A DNA stretch of 18,191 nt from an uncultured beta proteobacterium. Lineage in GTDB: Bacteria; Pseudomonadota; Gammaproteobacteria; Burkholderiales; Rhodocyclaceae. Positions within the stretch are counted from its first letter, which is position 1. Every line of letters starts with the position of its first letter. The translations under genes were made by a program, and so were the position numbers. The stretch lies in NCBI GenBank assembly GCA_903917505.1, contig CAIXAY010000106.1:1-18191 (forward strand), given 5' to 3'. This document shows positions 1 through 7,762 of the stretch, in pieces. Under the pieces are notes generated by a model. The model saw only the letters and a program-made list of their open reading frames with translations, searched no databases and was not told the origin of the DNA.

Positions 1-1244
1 AGCTTGGCGGCTTCCTTGAGGCGCTCCTGGCCGCGCGGCGCCGGGCGGATTTCGCCCGCCAGTCCAACTTCACCAAACACTATAAGTTTAGTCGGTAACG
101 CTCTGTTTTTTAGCGAAGATATGATTGCAAGCAAAACCGCAAGATCGGCCGCCGGCTCGACGATCTTGACGCCGCCGACGGCATTGACGAAGACGTCCTG
201 ATCGAAGCAGAGGATGCCCGCATGGCGGTGCAGAACCGCCAGCAACATCGCCAGGCGCTGCGCGTCGAGACCGACCGTGAGCCGCCGCGCATTGCCGTGC
301 GACTGATCGACCAGCGCCTGAATCTCGACCAGCAAGGGCCGCGTTCCTTCCTGGGTGACCAGCACGCAGGAGCCGGCGACTTCCTGGCCGTGCTGCGAGA
401 GAAACATCGCCGACGGGTTGTTCACGCCCTTGAGCCCCTTGTCGGTCATCGCGAAGACGCCGATCTCGTTGACCGCGCCGTAGCGGTTCTTGACGGCGCG
501 GATCAGACGGAAGCTCGAATGGGTGTCGCCCTCGAAGTACAGCACCGTATCGACGATATGCTCGAGCACGCGCGGCCCGGCCAGCGCGCCCTCCTTGGTC
601 ACATGCCCGACCAGGATGACGTTGATCCCGGTCTGCTTGGCCAGGCGCGTCAGTTGCGCCGCGCACTCGCGCACCTGCGCCACCGAACCCGGCGCCGAAC
701 TGAGCTGTTCCGACCACAGCGTCTGTATCGAATCGATGACTGCCACCTGCGGTTTTTCGGCCTGCAGGGCGGCGAGGATATTTTCCAGATTGATCTCGGA
801 GAGCAGCTTGAGCTTGCGCGTATCGAGCGCCAGCCGGCGCGCGCGCATGGCGATCTGCTGGCCCGATTCCTCGCCGCTGACATAAAGCACGTGATGCGCC
901 CCGGCGAGTTCGGCGAGCGCCTGCAGGAGCAAGGTGCTCTTGCCGATCCCCGGATCGCCGCCGAGCAGCACGACGCCGCCGGCGACCAGGCCGCCGCCGA
1001 GCGCCCGGTCGAACTCGGCGATGCCGGTCGGCAGCCGGTCTTCTTCGCGTGCCTCGATTTCCGAAAGCGTTTGCAGCTTCGCCGTGCCGCCGAGCGCGGC
1101 GAAACGGCTGTTGCTCGTCGGCGCGGTTTCGGCAATGGTTTCGACGAGAGTGTTCCAGACGCCGCAACCGGGGCACTGCCCCTGCCATTTCGGCACACTG
1201 GCACCGCATTCGGTGCAGGAATAGACGGTCTTTGCCTTGGCCAT
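1..1244 (-). CDS. radA: DNA repair protein RadA (3' end cut by window edge)
   Basis: RadA is a RecA-like ATPase that helps process recombination intermediates and acts with RecA on branched DNA. Reading the minus strand from the ATG at 1244 gives 414 codons without a stop. A four-cysteine zinc finger lies at C10, C13, C24 and C27 (CTEC...CPGC). A Walker A motif GDPGIGKST lies near residues 93-101. The RadA-specific KNRYG motif (usually KNRFG) lies near residue 253. The Lon-protease-like C-terminal domain follows, and its FGEVGLAGEIRP signature is visible just before the edge. E. coli RadA is about 460 residues, so roughly the last 45 are missing. The gene follows alr with a 7-nt gap, so the two are probably co-transcribed. 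The start is fixed by the zinc finger directly after MAKAKTVYS. Several long overlapping reading frames here are shadows. Confidence 0.96.
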   Translation of the reverse strand, partial: MAKAKTVYSCTECGASVPKWQGQCPGCGVWNTLVETIAETAPTSNSRFAALGGTAKLQTLSEIEAREEDRLPTGIAEFDRALGGGLVAGGVVLLGGDPGIGKSTLLLQALAELAGAHHVLYVSGEESGQQIAMRARRLALDTRKLKLLSEINLENILAALQAEKPQVAVIDSIQTLWSEQLSSAPGSVAQVRECAAQLTRLAKQTGINVILVGHVTKEGALAGPRVLEHIVDTVLYFEGDTHSSFRLIRAVKNRYGAVNEIGVFAMTDKGLKGVNNPSAMFLSQHGQEVAGSCVLVTQEGTRPLLVEIQALVDQSHGNARRLTVGLDAQRLAMLLAVLHRHAGILCFDQDVFVNAVGGVKIVEPAADLAVLLAIISSLKNRALPTKLIVFGEVGLAGEIRPAPRGQERLKEAAK

Positions 1245-1251
1245 GCCGGGC

Positions 1252-2334
1252 CTAGACCTCGATCACCGGCACGCGCCGCGCCAGCGCGCAAAACAACTCG
1301 TAGCTGACCGTTCCAGCCGCGGCCGCGACCTCGTCGGCCGGCAGGCCTTCGCCCCACAGGACGACTGGGCTGCCCACCTGCGCTTGCGGCAGATCGGTGA
1401 GATCGCAGGCGAGCATGTCCATCGACACCCGGCCCAGGGTTTCCGTGCGCTCGCCGGCGACCAGGATCGGCGTACCGCTCGGCGCATGGCGCGGATAGCC
1501 ATCGGCGTAGCCGCAGGCGACGATGCCGACGCGCGTCGGCCGCTCGGCCTCGAACAGTCCGCCATAACCGACCCGCTCGCCCGCGGCGATCTCCTGCACG
1601 GCGAGAATATGGCTCTGCAAGGTCATCACCGGGAGCAGCTCGAAGCTGGCGGCGTCCTCGTCGGCGAACGGGCTGCCGCCGTAGAGCATGATGCCGGGCC
1701 TGACCCAATCGTGCGCCGTCTGCGGGTGGCGCAGGATCGCGGCCGAGTTGGCCAGGGAAACCGGGCAATTCCATCCGGCGCTCATCGCGCCAAAGCGCTC
1801 CAGTTGCCAGGCGATGCCACGCCCGCCATCGGCTTCGGCAAAGTGGCTCATCAGCGTCACCGTTCCGATCGCCGACGAAACCGCCAGTTCCTGCTTGACC
1901 GCCGGCAGCTGACCCAGCGTAAAGCCGAGGCGGTTCATGCCGGTATTGAGCTTGAGATAGATCGGCAGGCGCAAGGGCAAAGCCGCGGCGCGTATCAATT
2001 GCAGCTGCTCGAGGCGATGCACCGCCGGGATCAGCCCGTATTCAGCGCAGGCTGTCAGATCATGGGCATCGAAGAATCCTTCGAGCAGCAGGATCGGCTG
2101 GCGAAAACCGGCGTCGCGCAAGACCACGGCTGCTTCCAGGTCGAGCAGCGCAAAACCGTCGGCGACATCAGCGAGCGCCCTTGCGGCGCGCAGCAGGCCG
2201 TGCCCGTAGGCGTCGGCCTTGACCACGGCCCATGCGCGCGCCGGCTTGCCGGGGCCGGCGACATGTTTCTTGGCCAGCAGATAGTTGTGTCGAATTGCTG
2301 CAAGGCTGATGCGCGCTTGAACTGGACGGGGCAT
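1252..2334 (-). CDS. alr: Alanine racemase
   Basis: This PLP enzyme interconverts L- and D-alanine in the cytoplasm and supplies D-alanine for peptidoglycan. The product is 360 residues, the normal length for the family. The PLP-binding lysine is K39 in AVVKADAYGHG. The catalytic tyrosine is about Y257 in ERVGYGGLF, followed by GIVACGYADGYPRH, a typical C-terminal domain signature. I chose the ATG at 2334 because MPRPVQARISL matches where the family begins. The frame extends to a TTG at 2397, but those 21 extra residues look like leader DNA. That TTG is part of TTGACG (2392-2397), which could be a -35 box, though I see no good -10 at the right spacing. The gene is divergent from lplT and is followed after 7 nt by radA. 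Confidence 0.95.
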   Translation of the reverse strand: MPRPVQARISLAAIRHNYLLAKKHVAGPGKPARAWAVVKADAYGHGLLRAARALADVADGFALLDLEAAVVLRDAGFRQPILLLEGFFDAHDLTACAEYGLIPAVHRLEQLQLIRAAALPLRLPIYLKLNTGMNRLGFTLGQLPAVKQELAVSSAIGTVTLMSHFAEADGGRGIAWQLERFGAMSAGWNCPVSLANSAAILRHPQTAHDWVRPGIMLYGGSPFADEDAASFELLPVMTLQSHILAVQEIAAGERVGYGGLFEAERPTRVGIVACGYADGYPRHAPSGTPILVAGERTETLGRVSMDMLACDLTDLPQAQVGSPVVLWGEGLPADEVAAAAGTVSYELFCALARRVPVIEV

Positions 2335-2424
2335 GATTCGAATTATTCTCGGACGGTTTTGTTCAGGAGCTAGAGTATCGGCCGCATTGTGCGTCAATAC
2401 AAGCGTCCGCGCTCTGGGGCGATG

Positions 2425-2454
2425 CTAACAACTTATGTCCTTTCATGGTATAAA
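2425..2454 (+). promoter_or_regulatory. Possible sigma-70 promoter of lplT
   Basis: TATAAA at 2449-2454 resembles a -10 box. CTAACA at 2425-2430 matches 4 of 6 bases of a -35 box at 18-bp spacing. It sits in the 155-bp divergent alr/lplT region, about 35 nt before the lplT ATG. The ribosome binding site of lplT is weak (GAAG at about 2474). This is based on consensus matching only. Confidence 0.35.
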
Positions 2455-2489
2455 TCCGCCACTTCATAAAGCGAAGCAAACGATTCTCG

Positions 2490-3752
2490 ATGCCATTCGG
2501 CTTTTACATCATCATGGTAGCGCAGTTCTTTTCGGCTCTCGCCGACAATTGCCTGCTCATCGTTGCCATCGCTGCCCTGCGTGAAATGCACGCCCCCGCC
2601 GCCTATGAACCGCTGCTGAAGACCTTCTTCACCGTTTCCTACGTTGCCCTGGCGGCTTTCGTCGGGGCATTCGCCGACTCCATGCCGAAATGGCGCGTGA
2701 TGTTCATCAGCAACACGATCAAGATCGTCGGTTGCGGCATGATGTTTTTTGAAATTCATCCGCTGCTCGCATACGCCGTGGTCGGCCTTGGCGCGGCAGC
2801 CTATTCGCCGGCCAAGTACGGCATCCTCACCGAATACCTGCCGCATCGGCTGCTGGTTGTGGCCAACGGCTGGATCGAGGGGCTGACGGTCGGCGCGATC
2901 ATCCTCGGCGTGGTCATCGGCGGCGTGCTGATCCAGCCGTCGACCGCGTACCGCCTGCTCTCCTTCGATTTCCCGATCATCGAGACCGGCGTCGATACGG
3001 CGGCCGAAATGGCCCTCTGCTTTGTCGCCGGCTTTTACGTCATGGCCGCGATCTTCAACCTGTACATTCCCGAAACCGGCGTTGACCACCGGGCGCTGCA
3101 CAAGAATCCCTGGTACCTGATCCGCGAATTCAACCACTGCCTGGTGCTGCTCTGGCGCGACCGCCTCGGGCAAATTTCCCTGGGGGTGACCACGCTCTTC
3201 TGGGGCGCCGGCGCCACCTTGCAGTTCATCGTGATCAAATGGGCGGAAGTGGCGCTGCACCTCGACCTCTCGAAGTCGAGCATGCTGCAGGGCGTCGTCG
3301 CGCTCGGCGTGGCCATCGGCGCGGTCGGCGCGGCGCGGATGATCACCCTGCGCAAGTCCTTGAGAGTCATCCCGCTAGGCATCGCCATGGGGGTCATCGT
3401 GTTGCTGATGAACTTTGTAACGGCAATCTGGCTGGCGGTGCCGCTGCTGGTCATCATCGGCGCGCTGTCGGGCTACTTCGTCGTGCCGATGAACGCACTG
3501 CTGCAGCATCGTGGCCACATTCTGATGGGCGCCGGCCATTCGATTGCCGTGCAGAATTTCAACGAAAACCTGTCGATTCTGATCATGACCGGCCTCTATT
3601 ACGCCCTGATCAAGGCCAACCTTTCGATCTATATGATCATCATCGCCTTCGGACTCTTTGTCAGCATCGCCATGCTGCTGGTCAAGCGCCGCCACGAGGC
3701 CAACCAGCGCGAGCACGACGACGTGGTCCACCTCGACGACGGCGGCCATTGA
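2490..3752 (+). CDS. lplT: Lysophospholipid transporter LplT (MFS)
   Basis: LplT is an inner-membrane major-facilitator protein that flips lysophospholipids such as lyso-PE back to the cytoplasmic leaflet for reacylation. The 420-residue product is hydrophobic throughout, with about 12 likely membrane segments. The N-terminal VAQFFSALADN (residues 10-20) is characteristic of the LplT group. SPAKYGILTEYLP and an NGWIEG segment are in the family positions. E. coli LplT has 397 residues; the extra length is mainly a charged tail (RRHEANQREHDDVVHLDDGG). In E. coli lplT is joined to aas, the acyltransferase that uses the transported lipid. Here no acyltransferase is adjacent, so the partner must lie elsewhere or be absent. 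It is transcribed divergently from alr and converges on the chemotaxis gene with a 39-nt gap. Confidence 0.9.
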   Translation: MPFGFYIIMVAQFFSALADNCLLIVAIAALREMHAPAAYEPLLKTFFTVSYVALAAFVGAFADSMPKWRVMFISNTIKIVGCGMMFFEIHPLLAYAVVGLGAAAYSPAKYGILTEYLPHRLLVVANGWIEGLTVGAIILGVVIGGVLIQPSTAYRLLSFDFPIIETGVDTAAEMALCFVAGFYVMAAIFNLYIPETGVDHRALHKNPWYLIREFNHCLVLLWRDRLGQISLGVTTLFWGAGATLQFIVIKWAEVALHLDLSKSSMLQGVVALGVAIGAVGAARMITLRKSLRVIPLGIAMGVIVLLMNFVTAIWLAVPLLVIIGALSGYFVVPMNALLQHRGHILMGAGHSIAVQNFNENLSILIMTGLYYALIKANLSIYMIIIAFGLFVSIAMLLVKRRHEANQREHDDVVHLDDGGH

Positions 3753-3791
3753 ACAGACGGCAAACCGGGCGCGCGAAGCGGGGTATCCGTC

Positions 3792-5405
3792 CTAAAGTGA
3801 AAACCGCTTGATGCTGTTTTCGAGTGCCTGCGCCAGCGTCAAGATGTTGCGCGCATCATCGGCCACCTGATTGATCACTGCGGCGTGACTTTCGGCGGTA
3901 TGGGTGATGGTCTCAAGGTTGGCCGCCAGGGCGTCTCCGGCGCTATTCTGTTCCTGCAGGGTCGCCGAGATTTCGTTCACCGCGTCGACGACCTGTTTGG
4001 AATTGTTGGTGATTTCGGCGATTGAAGCGCCCGCCTTCCCGGCCAGGGAGACGCCGACATCGGCGGTGGCGACGCCGGCTTCCATCTCCGATACCGCGGC
4101 CGAGGTGTTATGCCGGATCTTTTCGATCGTCGCGTTGATTTGCCCGGTGGAATTTGAAGTTCGCTCGGCGAGTTTTCGCACTTCATCGGCGACCACGGCG
4201 AAGCCGCGCCCGCTCTCGCCGGCCCGCGCCGCCTCGATGGCGGCGTTGAGCGCAAGCAAATTGGTCTGGTCGGCGATGTCGCGGATGACGCCGACGACTG
4301 CCTCGATCTGTTGCGAATCGCCCTCAAGCGCGTGGATGGAGGCGGACGAGGCGTGAATCGATTGCGCGATATTGCTCATTTCCGCGACCGTTTCGCTGAT
4401 GATCTGGGATCCTTCCTCGGCCATCGCCCCGGCGCCGGCCGACTTCTGGCACGCGCTCTGCGCATTCGCCGCCACGCTGGCGATGCTGACGGTCAGTTCT
4501 TCGACCGATGCCGCCATGGCGCTTGCCGAATCGCTTTGCTTCAAGGATACCGCGGCCATGTCGCTGGACTCGACAACGAGTTTCTGTGCCGCGCCATTCA
4601 AGGCCGAGGCGTTGTCGCGAATCTGGCCGACCAGGCCGCGCAGGTTCTCCTGCATCCCGGACAAGGCTCGCAACAGTTGGCCGGTCTCCGCGCGGCCGGC
4701 AGCTTCGATCGCGGTGTTCAATTTTCCCGTCGCCACTGCCTCTGCGACCTTGATGACGGAGCCCAGCGGCACGGTAATGCTGCGCGTCATGAACCAGACA
4801 ATCGCCGCCGAAAGCGACAGGGTCAGAATCGCCAGAATCACCGACACTCGCGAAGCACTGGCATTGCTTGCTTGCAGTTCATGGTCGGCCGCATCCATCC
4901 GGTCCTTGAACGATTGCGAATACTTTTCCAGCGCCTGCGAATACGATTCGAGTACCGGGACGAGTTCCGTCTCGAGACGCTCCATCGGTACGGATTGCGC
5001 GCCTTTTTCTTCGGTCAACTTGCCGCGCAGGTCGGTGTAGGCCTTGCGCTTTTCGGCGATGTCTTCGGCAAACGCTTTCTGATCCTTCCCGGTCAGCGCG
5101 CTATCGAGTTTCTTCTGGACGGCGCTGATGCGCTCGGAGGTCGCCTTGATCTGGGGTGCGTAGAGCTTCTCGAGCTTGGCGTCGTTGGTGCTGAGCAAGG
5201 CCAGCGTGCGGATGCCGTTTTGCCGGGTCAGTCCGGCCCATTCGCTGGCCAGCCTTTCCTGTTCAAGCAATTCCTGCGTAAGCGAGTTGAGCTTGTCCTC
5301 TGCCGTCGACATGCTCCAGAGGATGCCCATTTCGACCATGTTCAACAGGACCACGATTCCAAACGCCATCATCAGGCGCGACCCAATACGCAGTTGTGAA
5401 AACAT
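3792..5405 (-). CDS. Methyl-accepting chemotaxis protein
   Basis: This is an inner-membrane chemoreceptor that would pass ligand information to a CheA-CheW array. From the ATG at 5405 the product has 537 residues. TM1 spans about residues 10-32. A periplasmic, largely helical sensor region of about 150 residues follows, resembling the four-helix-bundle type (4HB_MCP). TM2 is at about 185-207 and a HAMP domain at about 208-260. The conserved cytoplasmic hairpin tip, with [19 protein letters not shown] and [17 protein letters not shown], is at about 373-418. The C-terminus is IKRFSL, with no NWETF-like CheR/CheB tether. The frame runs 42 codons further upstream, but GGAGGT at 5411-5416 fits the ATG pair at 5408/5405; 5405 has the better spacing. 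No che or flagellar genes are nearby, so the ligand cannot be guessed. Confidence 0.93.
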   Translation of the reverse strand: MFSQLRIGSRLMMAFGIVVLLNMVEMGILWSMSTAEDKLNSLTQELLEQERLASEWAGLTRQNGIRTLALLSTNDAKLEKLYAPQIKATSERISAVQKKLDSALTGKDQKAFAEDIAEKRKAYTDLRGKLTEEKGAQSVPMERLETELVPVLESYSQALEKYSQSFKDRMDAADHELQASNASASRVSVILAILTLSLSAAIVWFMTRSITVPLGSVIKVAEAVATGKLNTAIEAAGRAETGQLLRALSGMQENLRGLVGQIRDNASALNGAAQKLVVESSDMAAVSLKQSDSASAMAASVEELTVSIASVAANAQSACQKSAGAGAMAEEGSQIISETVAEMSNIAQSIHASSASIHALEGDSQQIEAVVGVIRDIADQTNLLALNAAIEAARAGESGRGFAVVADEVRKLAERTSNSTGQINATIEKIRHNTSAAVSEMEAGVATADVGVSLAGKAGASIAEITNNSKQVVDAVNEISATLQEQNSAGDALAANLETITHTAESHAAVINQVADDARNILTLAQALENSIKRFSL

Positions 5406-5410
5406 CATGT

Positions 5411-5416
5411 ACCTCC
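5411..5416 (-). promoter_or_regulatory. Ribosome binding site of the chemoreceptor gene
   Basis: The minus strand reads GGAGGT here, 5 nt before the ATG at 5405 and 2 nt before the ATG at 5408. It decides the start against the longer frame opening at 5531. Confidence 0.75.
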
Positions 5417-5525
5417 AGCGGTTGATAGTTGCCTCGACCTCGGCTCGCTTCCAGCCATCCGGCGATTGCGTCAGCGGTTCGGAAGTGGCTCCTTCGACCC
5501 GCCACGCCCGGCGCAAAAATGTCAA

Positions 5526-5575
5526 TAGCATAAGTCTAACCCAGACTATGGCGTTTACGCCAGTTTTTTATGCTA
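5526..5575. repeat. Nested inverted repeat (cloverleaf-like) upstream of the chemoreceptor
   Basis: Three perfect inverted repeats are packed into 50 bp. The outer arms are TAGCATAA (5526-5533) and TTATGCTA (5568-5575). Inside are AGTCT-aaccc-AGACT (5533-5547) and TGGCGT-tt-ACGCCA (5549-5562). The last hairpin is followed on the plus strand by GTTTTTT. It lies in the 249-bp gap between the soluble TPM gene (stop at 5655) and the chemoreceptor start (5405). It could be a cruciform-forming regulatory site, a leader RNA structure or a small repeat element. Its function is unknown. Confidence 0.6.
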
Positions 5576-5609
5576 ATGGTCTAGATTCGGGATTTGATGC
5601 CGCGTCGAC

Positions 5610-5634
5610 TCGCCGATTCTGCCGGCAGTGGCGA
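5610..5634. repeat. Short inverted repeat downstream of the soluble TPM gene
   Basis: TCGCC (5610-5614) and GGCGA (5630-5634) flank the palindrome CTGCCGGCAG (5619-5628). It begins about 20 nt after the TPM stop codon on the minus strand. There is no T-run, so it is not a classical intrinsic terminator, but it could be a 3' end structure. The same decamer appears at 9736-9745 just after the pgeF stop, which may be chance in GC-rich DNA. Confidence 0.3.
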
Positions 5635-5654
5635 CCAGGAATTAGGTAGCGCCG

Positions 5655-6152
5655 CTAAAGAATCAAAGGCGCATTGGCCAGTTCGTCAAGATTGGCTCCG
5701 CTGGCGGGAAAATGCTCAGCAAGCGCCGTCGTGATATCGCCAAGCGCCAGCAGCGCGCCATCTTCGAAGCGACCTGCCGCAAATGCGGTCTCCATGCGGC
5801 GGCAGACCGCGTTCCAGAACGCTTCGCCGACCTTGGCGTGAATGCCCCGATCAGCGACGACTTCGACCCGCCGGTCGATCAACTGCACGTAGATCAGTAC
5901 GCCGCTATTGTGCTCGGTGTCCCAAACGCCAAGCTGGGCGAACAACTCGATTGCCCGCTGACGTGACGACTGACCTTGCAACAGCCTGCGGATCGGCAGG
6001 CCGGCTTCGACGACAAAGCGCAATTCCGCCTGATGCAGGCGTTCGGAAGCGGTGATTGCCCGGCCAATGGCCTGCCGTGCCGATTCCGGGAAGATGCGCA
6101 GAGCCCACCAGTGGGGCCGCAGCAAATGCCGCAGGATTCTATCGAGTTGCAT
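5655..6152 (-). CDS. Soluble TPM-domain protein
   Basis: The product is a 165-residue protein with a TPM fold, the domain named after TLP18.3, Psb32 and MOLO-1. Members are membrane-associated or periplasmic and some plant ones have weak phosphatase activity; the bacterial role is unsettled. The core is recognisable in LFAQLGVWDTEHNSGVLIYV, then DRRVEVVADRGIHAKV, and a later helix around WNAVCRRMETAFAAG. There is no signal peptide and no clear membrane span, unlike the upstream neighbour. I chose the ATG at 6152 because it overlaps the stop of the YgcG-type gene by one base (TGATG), which indicates translational coupling. GTG codons at 6158 and 6155 are alternatives. It is the last gene of the lemA cluster. 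The family call is firm; the biochemical role is not. Confidence 0.85.
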   Translation of the reverse strand: MQLDRILRHLLRPHWWALRIFPESARQAIGRAITASERLHQAELRFVVEAGLPIRRLLQGQSSRQRAIELFAQLGVWDTEHNSGVLIYVQLIDRRVEVVADRGIHAKVGEAFWNAVCRRMETAFAAGRFEDGALLALGDITTALAEHFPASGANLDELANAPLIL

Positions 6153-7045
6153 CACCACCCCCCCGAGGCGCCGCCGCCACCGAAGCTGCCGCCCCCCCCC
6201 GAAAAGCCTCCGCCTCCGGAAAAACCGCCGCCCGAGAAGCCGCCGATGGAACCGCCGCCCCAGGACGAACCGCCCGCATGCCAGCCGCCACCGCCGCTGC
6301 CGGCAAGCAGTGAAAAAACGAAAGCGACAAGTCCGGCAACGACCGCCAAGAACAGCGATGAAAGCAGCAGGGCCACAGCGACCCCGGCCACCGCGCCGAC
6401 GATCCCCGCGGCCACGAAATGCCCAAGCATGGCGCGCAAAATCCCGCCGACGACAAAGACCAGGATGAAGCCGAGAAAGATCAGCGTTTCAAATCCGCCG
6501 CCATAGTCCGGCGCACGACTCTCCTGCCTGGGCGTCGGCAGCGGCTCGCCGCCGATCACCTTGATCATGCTGTCGACGCCGGCGTCGATGCCGGCATAAA
6601 AGTCGCCCTGCTTGAAGTGCGGACTGATCGTCTCGCTGACGATGCGCTTGGCCGTGGCATCGTTGAGCGCGCCTTCAAGCCCATAGCCGACCTCGATGCG
6701 CAGTTGCCGGTCTTCCTTGGCGATGAGCAGCAGCGCGCCGTCGTCTATGCCTTTGCGCCCGAGCTTCCACGCTTCGACGACGCGCAAGGCGTACTCGGCG
6801 ATGGTCTCGGGCTTGACCGTCGGCACGATCAGCACTGCGATCTGCGAACCTTTCTGACGTTCAAAACCGGCCAGCTTTGCTTCCAGGCGGCCGCGCTGAT
6901 CGGTTGAAAGCGTCGCCGTCAGGTCGGTGACGCGGGCACGCAACGTGGGAATCGACTGATTGCCATCGGCGCCAGCGAGGCTCGCCGCGAACAGCAGCAG
7001 GAAGCCGGCCAGCCAGCCGATTCGCCGCATGCCGAGCGCCAACAT
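6152..7045 (-). CDS. YgcG-type TPM-domain membrane protein with glycine-rich tail
   Basis: The product is 297 residues. A signal peptide covers about residues 1-26 and ends ASLAGADG. The exported TPM domain spans about 37-165, with KGSQIAVLIVPTV, DDGALLLIAKEDRQLRIEVG and YGLEGALNDA. Two or three hydrophobic segments lie between 188 and 248. A tail of about 48 residues made mostly of Gly, Ser and Phe ends the protein. This layout is typical of the YgcG family, which is commonly found beside LemA. A membrane anchor and an exported TPM domain are inferred; no enzymatic activity can be assigned. The start is 3 nt after the lemA stop and the stop overlaps the next TPM start by 1 nt. The tail coding sequence holds runs of nine and seven G residues, a possible slippage site. 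An alternative start is the ATG at 7030. Confidence 0.9.
   Translation of the reverse strand: MLALGMRRIGWLAGFLLLFAASLAGADGNQSIPTLRARVTDLTATLSTDQRGRLEAKLAGFERQKGSQIAVLIVPTVKPETIAEYALRVVEAWKLGRKGIDDGALLLIAKEDRQLRIEVGYGLEGALNDATAKRIVSETISPHFKQGDFYAGIDAGVDSMIKVIGGEPLPTPRQESRAPDYGGGFETLIFLGFILVFVVGGILRAMLGHFVAAGIVGAVAGVAVALLLSSLFLAVVAGLVAFVFSLLAGSGGGGWHAGGSSWGGGSIGGFSGGGFSGGGGFSGGGGSFGGGGASGGW
6192..6200 (-). repeat. Homopolymer run of nine G in the YgcG gene
   Basis: On the coding (minus) strand nine consecutive G residues encode Gly codons around residues 282-285. A second run of seven G lies at 6158-6164. Gaining one G in the longer run would move the ribosome into the frame of the downstream TPM gene, and I find no stop between the two in that frame. 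Confidence 0.7.
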
Positions 7046-7048
7046 CGA

Positions 7049-7693
7049 TCAGTTACCGGCCCGCTTGTTGCCGCCGTCGACAGGAACCGGCGCACGCTGC
7101 GCCGGCGATGAGAAGTCGACTTTCGGCGCAACGGAAATGGCTTTCTCGTTTTCGACGCTGAAATTGGCCTTGACCTTGTAGCCGAACATCATCGCCGTCA
7201 AATTGTTCGGGAAGCTACGCACCGAAATGTTGTAGCCTTCAACCGCCTTGATATAACGGTTGCGCGCCACGGTGATGCGGTTCTCGGTCCCTTCGAGCTG
7301 CGCCTGCAGATCGCGGAAAGACGCATCGGCCTTCAGATTCGGGTAGTTCTCGCTGACCACCAGCAGGCGCGACAGCGCGCTGGTCAGCCCCGACTGCGCC
7401 TGCTGGAACTTGGCGAAGGCCTGCGGATCGTTGATCAGCTCGGGCGTCGCCTGAATGCTGCCGACCTGCGCGCGCGCCTGCGTCACTTGCGTCAGAACGT
7501 CTTTCTCATGGGCGGCGTAGCCCTGCACCGTGCTGACCAGGTTGGGGACCAGGTCGGCGCGCCGCTGATACTGGTTGATCACTTCCGACCACGCCGCCTT
7601 GACTGCCTCGTCGCCGGTCTGAAAGTCGTTGTAGCCGCAGCCGGAAAGCAGGCTGACGAGGACGGCGAAGACGGCGAGAACTCGGATGCGCAT
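7049..7693 (-). CDS. lemA: LemA family lipoprotein
   Basis: LemA proteins are small, helical, envelope-anchored proteins of unknown molecular function, often encoded beside TPM proteins as here. The product has 214 residues. A lipoprotein signal ends in LLSGC, so the mature protein would start at lipid-modified C19. The helical LemA core follows: AAWSEVINQYQRRADLVPNL, VQGYAAHEKDVLTQVTQAR, then the SENYPNLKAD and RNRYIKAVEGYN signatures. I chose the ATG at 7693 because of a strong ribosome binding site 7 nt upstream and because the signal peptide starts there. The frame is open to 7756, but those residues do not look like a signal sequence. It is the first gene of lemA-ygcG-TPM and probably carries the promoter in the 69 nt before it. 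A TTGCAA/TTTAGA pair there is too poor to call. Confidence 0.93.
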   Translation of the reverse strand: MRIRVLAVFAVLVSLLSGCGYNDFQTGDEAVKAAWSEVINQYQRRADLVPNLVSTVQGYAAHEKDVLTQVTQARAQVGSIQATPELINDPQAFAKFQQAQSGLTSALSRLLVVSENYPNLKADASFRDLQAQLEGTENRITVARNRYIKAVEGYNISVRSFPNNLTAMMFGYKVKANFSVENEKAISVAPKVDFSSPAQRAPVPVDGGNKRAGN

Positions 7694-7700
7694 GGCAACT

Positions 7701-7706
7701 TCCTCC
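7701..7706 (-). promoter_or_regulatory. Ribosome binding site of lemA
   Basis: The minus strand reads GGAGGA, 7 nt before the ATG at 7693. It fixes the lemA start at the signal peptide rather than at the upstream start codons in the same frame. Confidence 0.75.
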
Positions 7707-7762
7707 ATGAGGAATGAATGAAAGCCTCTAAATGGTGATGACGGGCGAAATTGCAAGCCGGT

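Noticed and set aside
88..1209. A 373-codon open frame on the minus strand
   Set aside because: It overlaps radA in another frame. The radA frame holds the zinc finger, Walker A and KNRYG motifs, while this one is Arg-rich and featureless.
650..1774. A 374-codon open frame on the minus strand spanning the alr-radA junction
   Set aside because: It crosses two genes that are complete in other frames and shows no motif of its own.
2335..2397. An earlier TTG start for alr
   Set aside because: The 21 added residues are not part of the alanine racemase fold and the TTG belongs to a possible -35 element. The ATG at 2334 gives the usual family length.
3753..3791. GACGG...CCGTC as a terminator between the convergent lplT and chemoreceptor genes
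   Set aside because: The 5-bp stem is separated by a long unpaired loop and no T-run follows on either strand.
5549..5569. A hairpin plus T-run read as an intrinsic terminator on the plus strand
   Set aside because: No plus-strand gene ends upstream of it; the nearest stops at 3752, with the opposite-strand chemoreceptor in between. I kept it only as part of the nested repeat.
6165..6310. A repetitive GGC/GGT/TCC-rich stretch suggestive of tandem repeats or a CRISPR
   Set aside because: It is the coding sequence of the glycine-rich tail of the YgcG-type protein. There are no regular spacers or identical repeat units.
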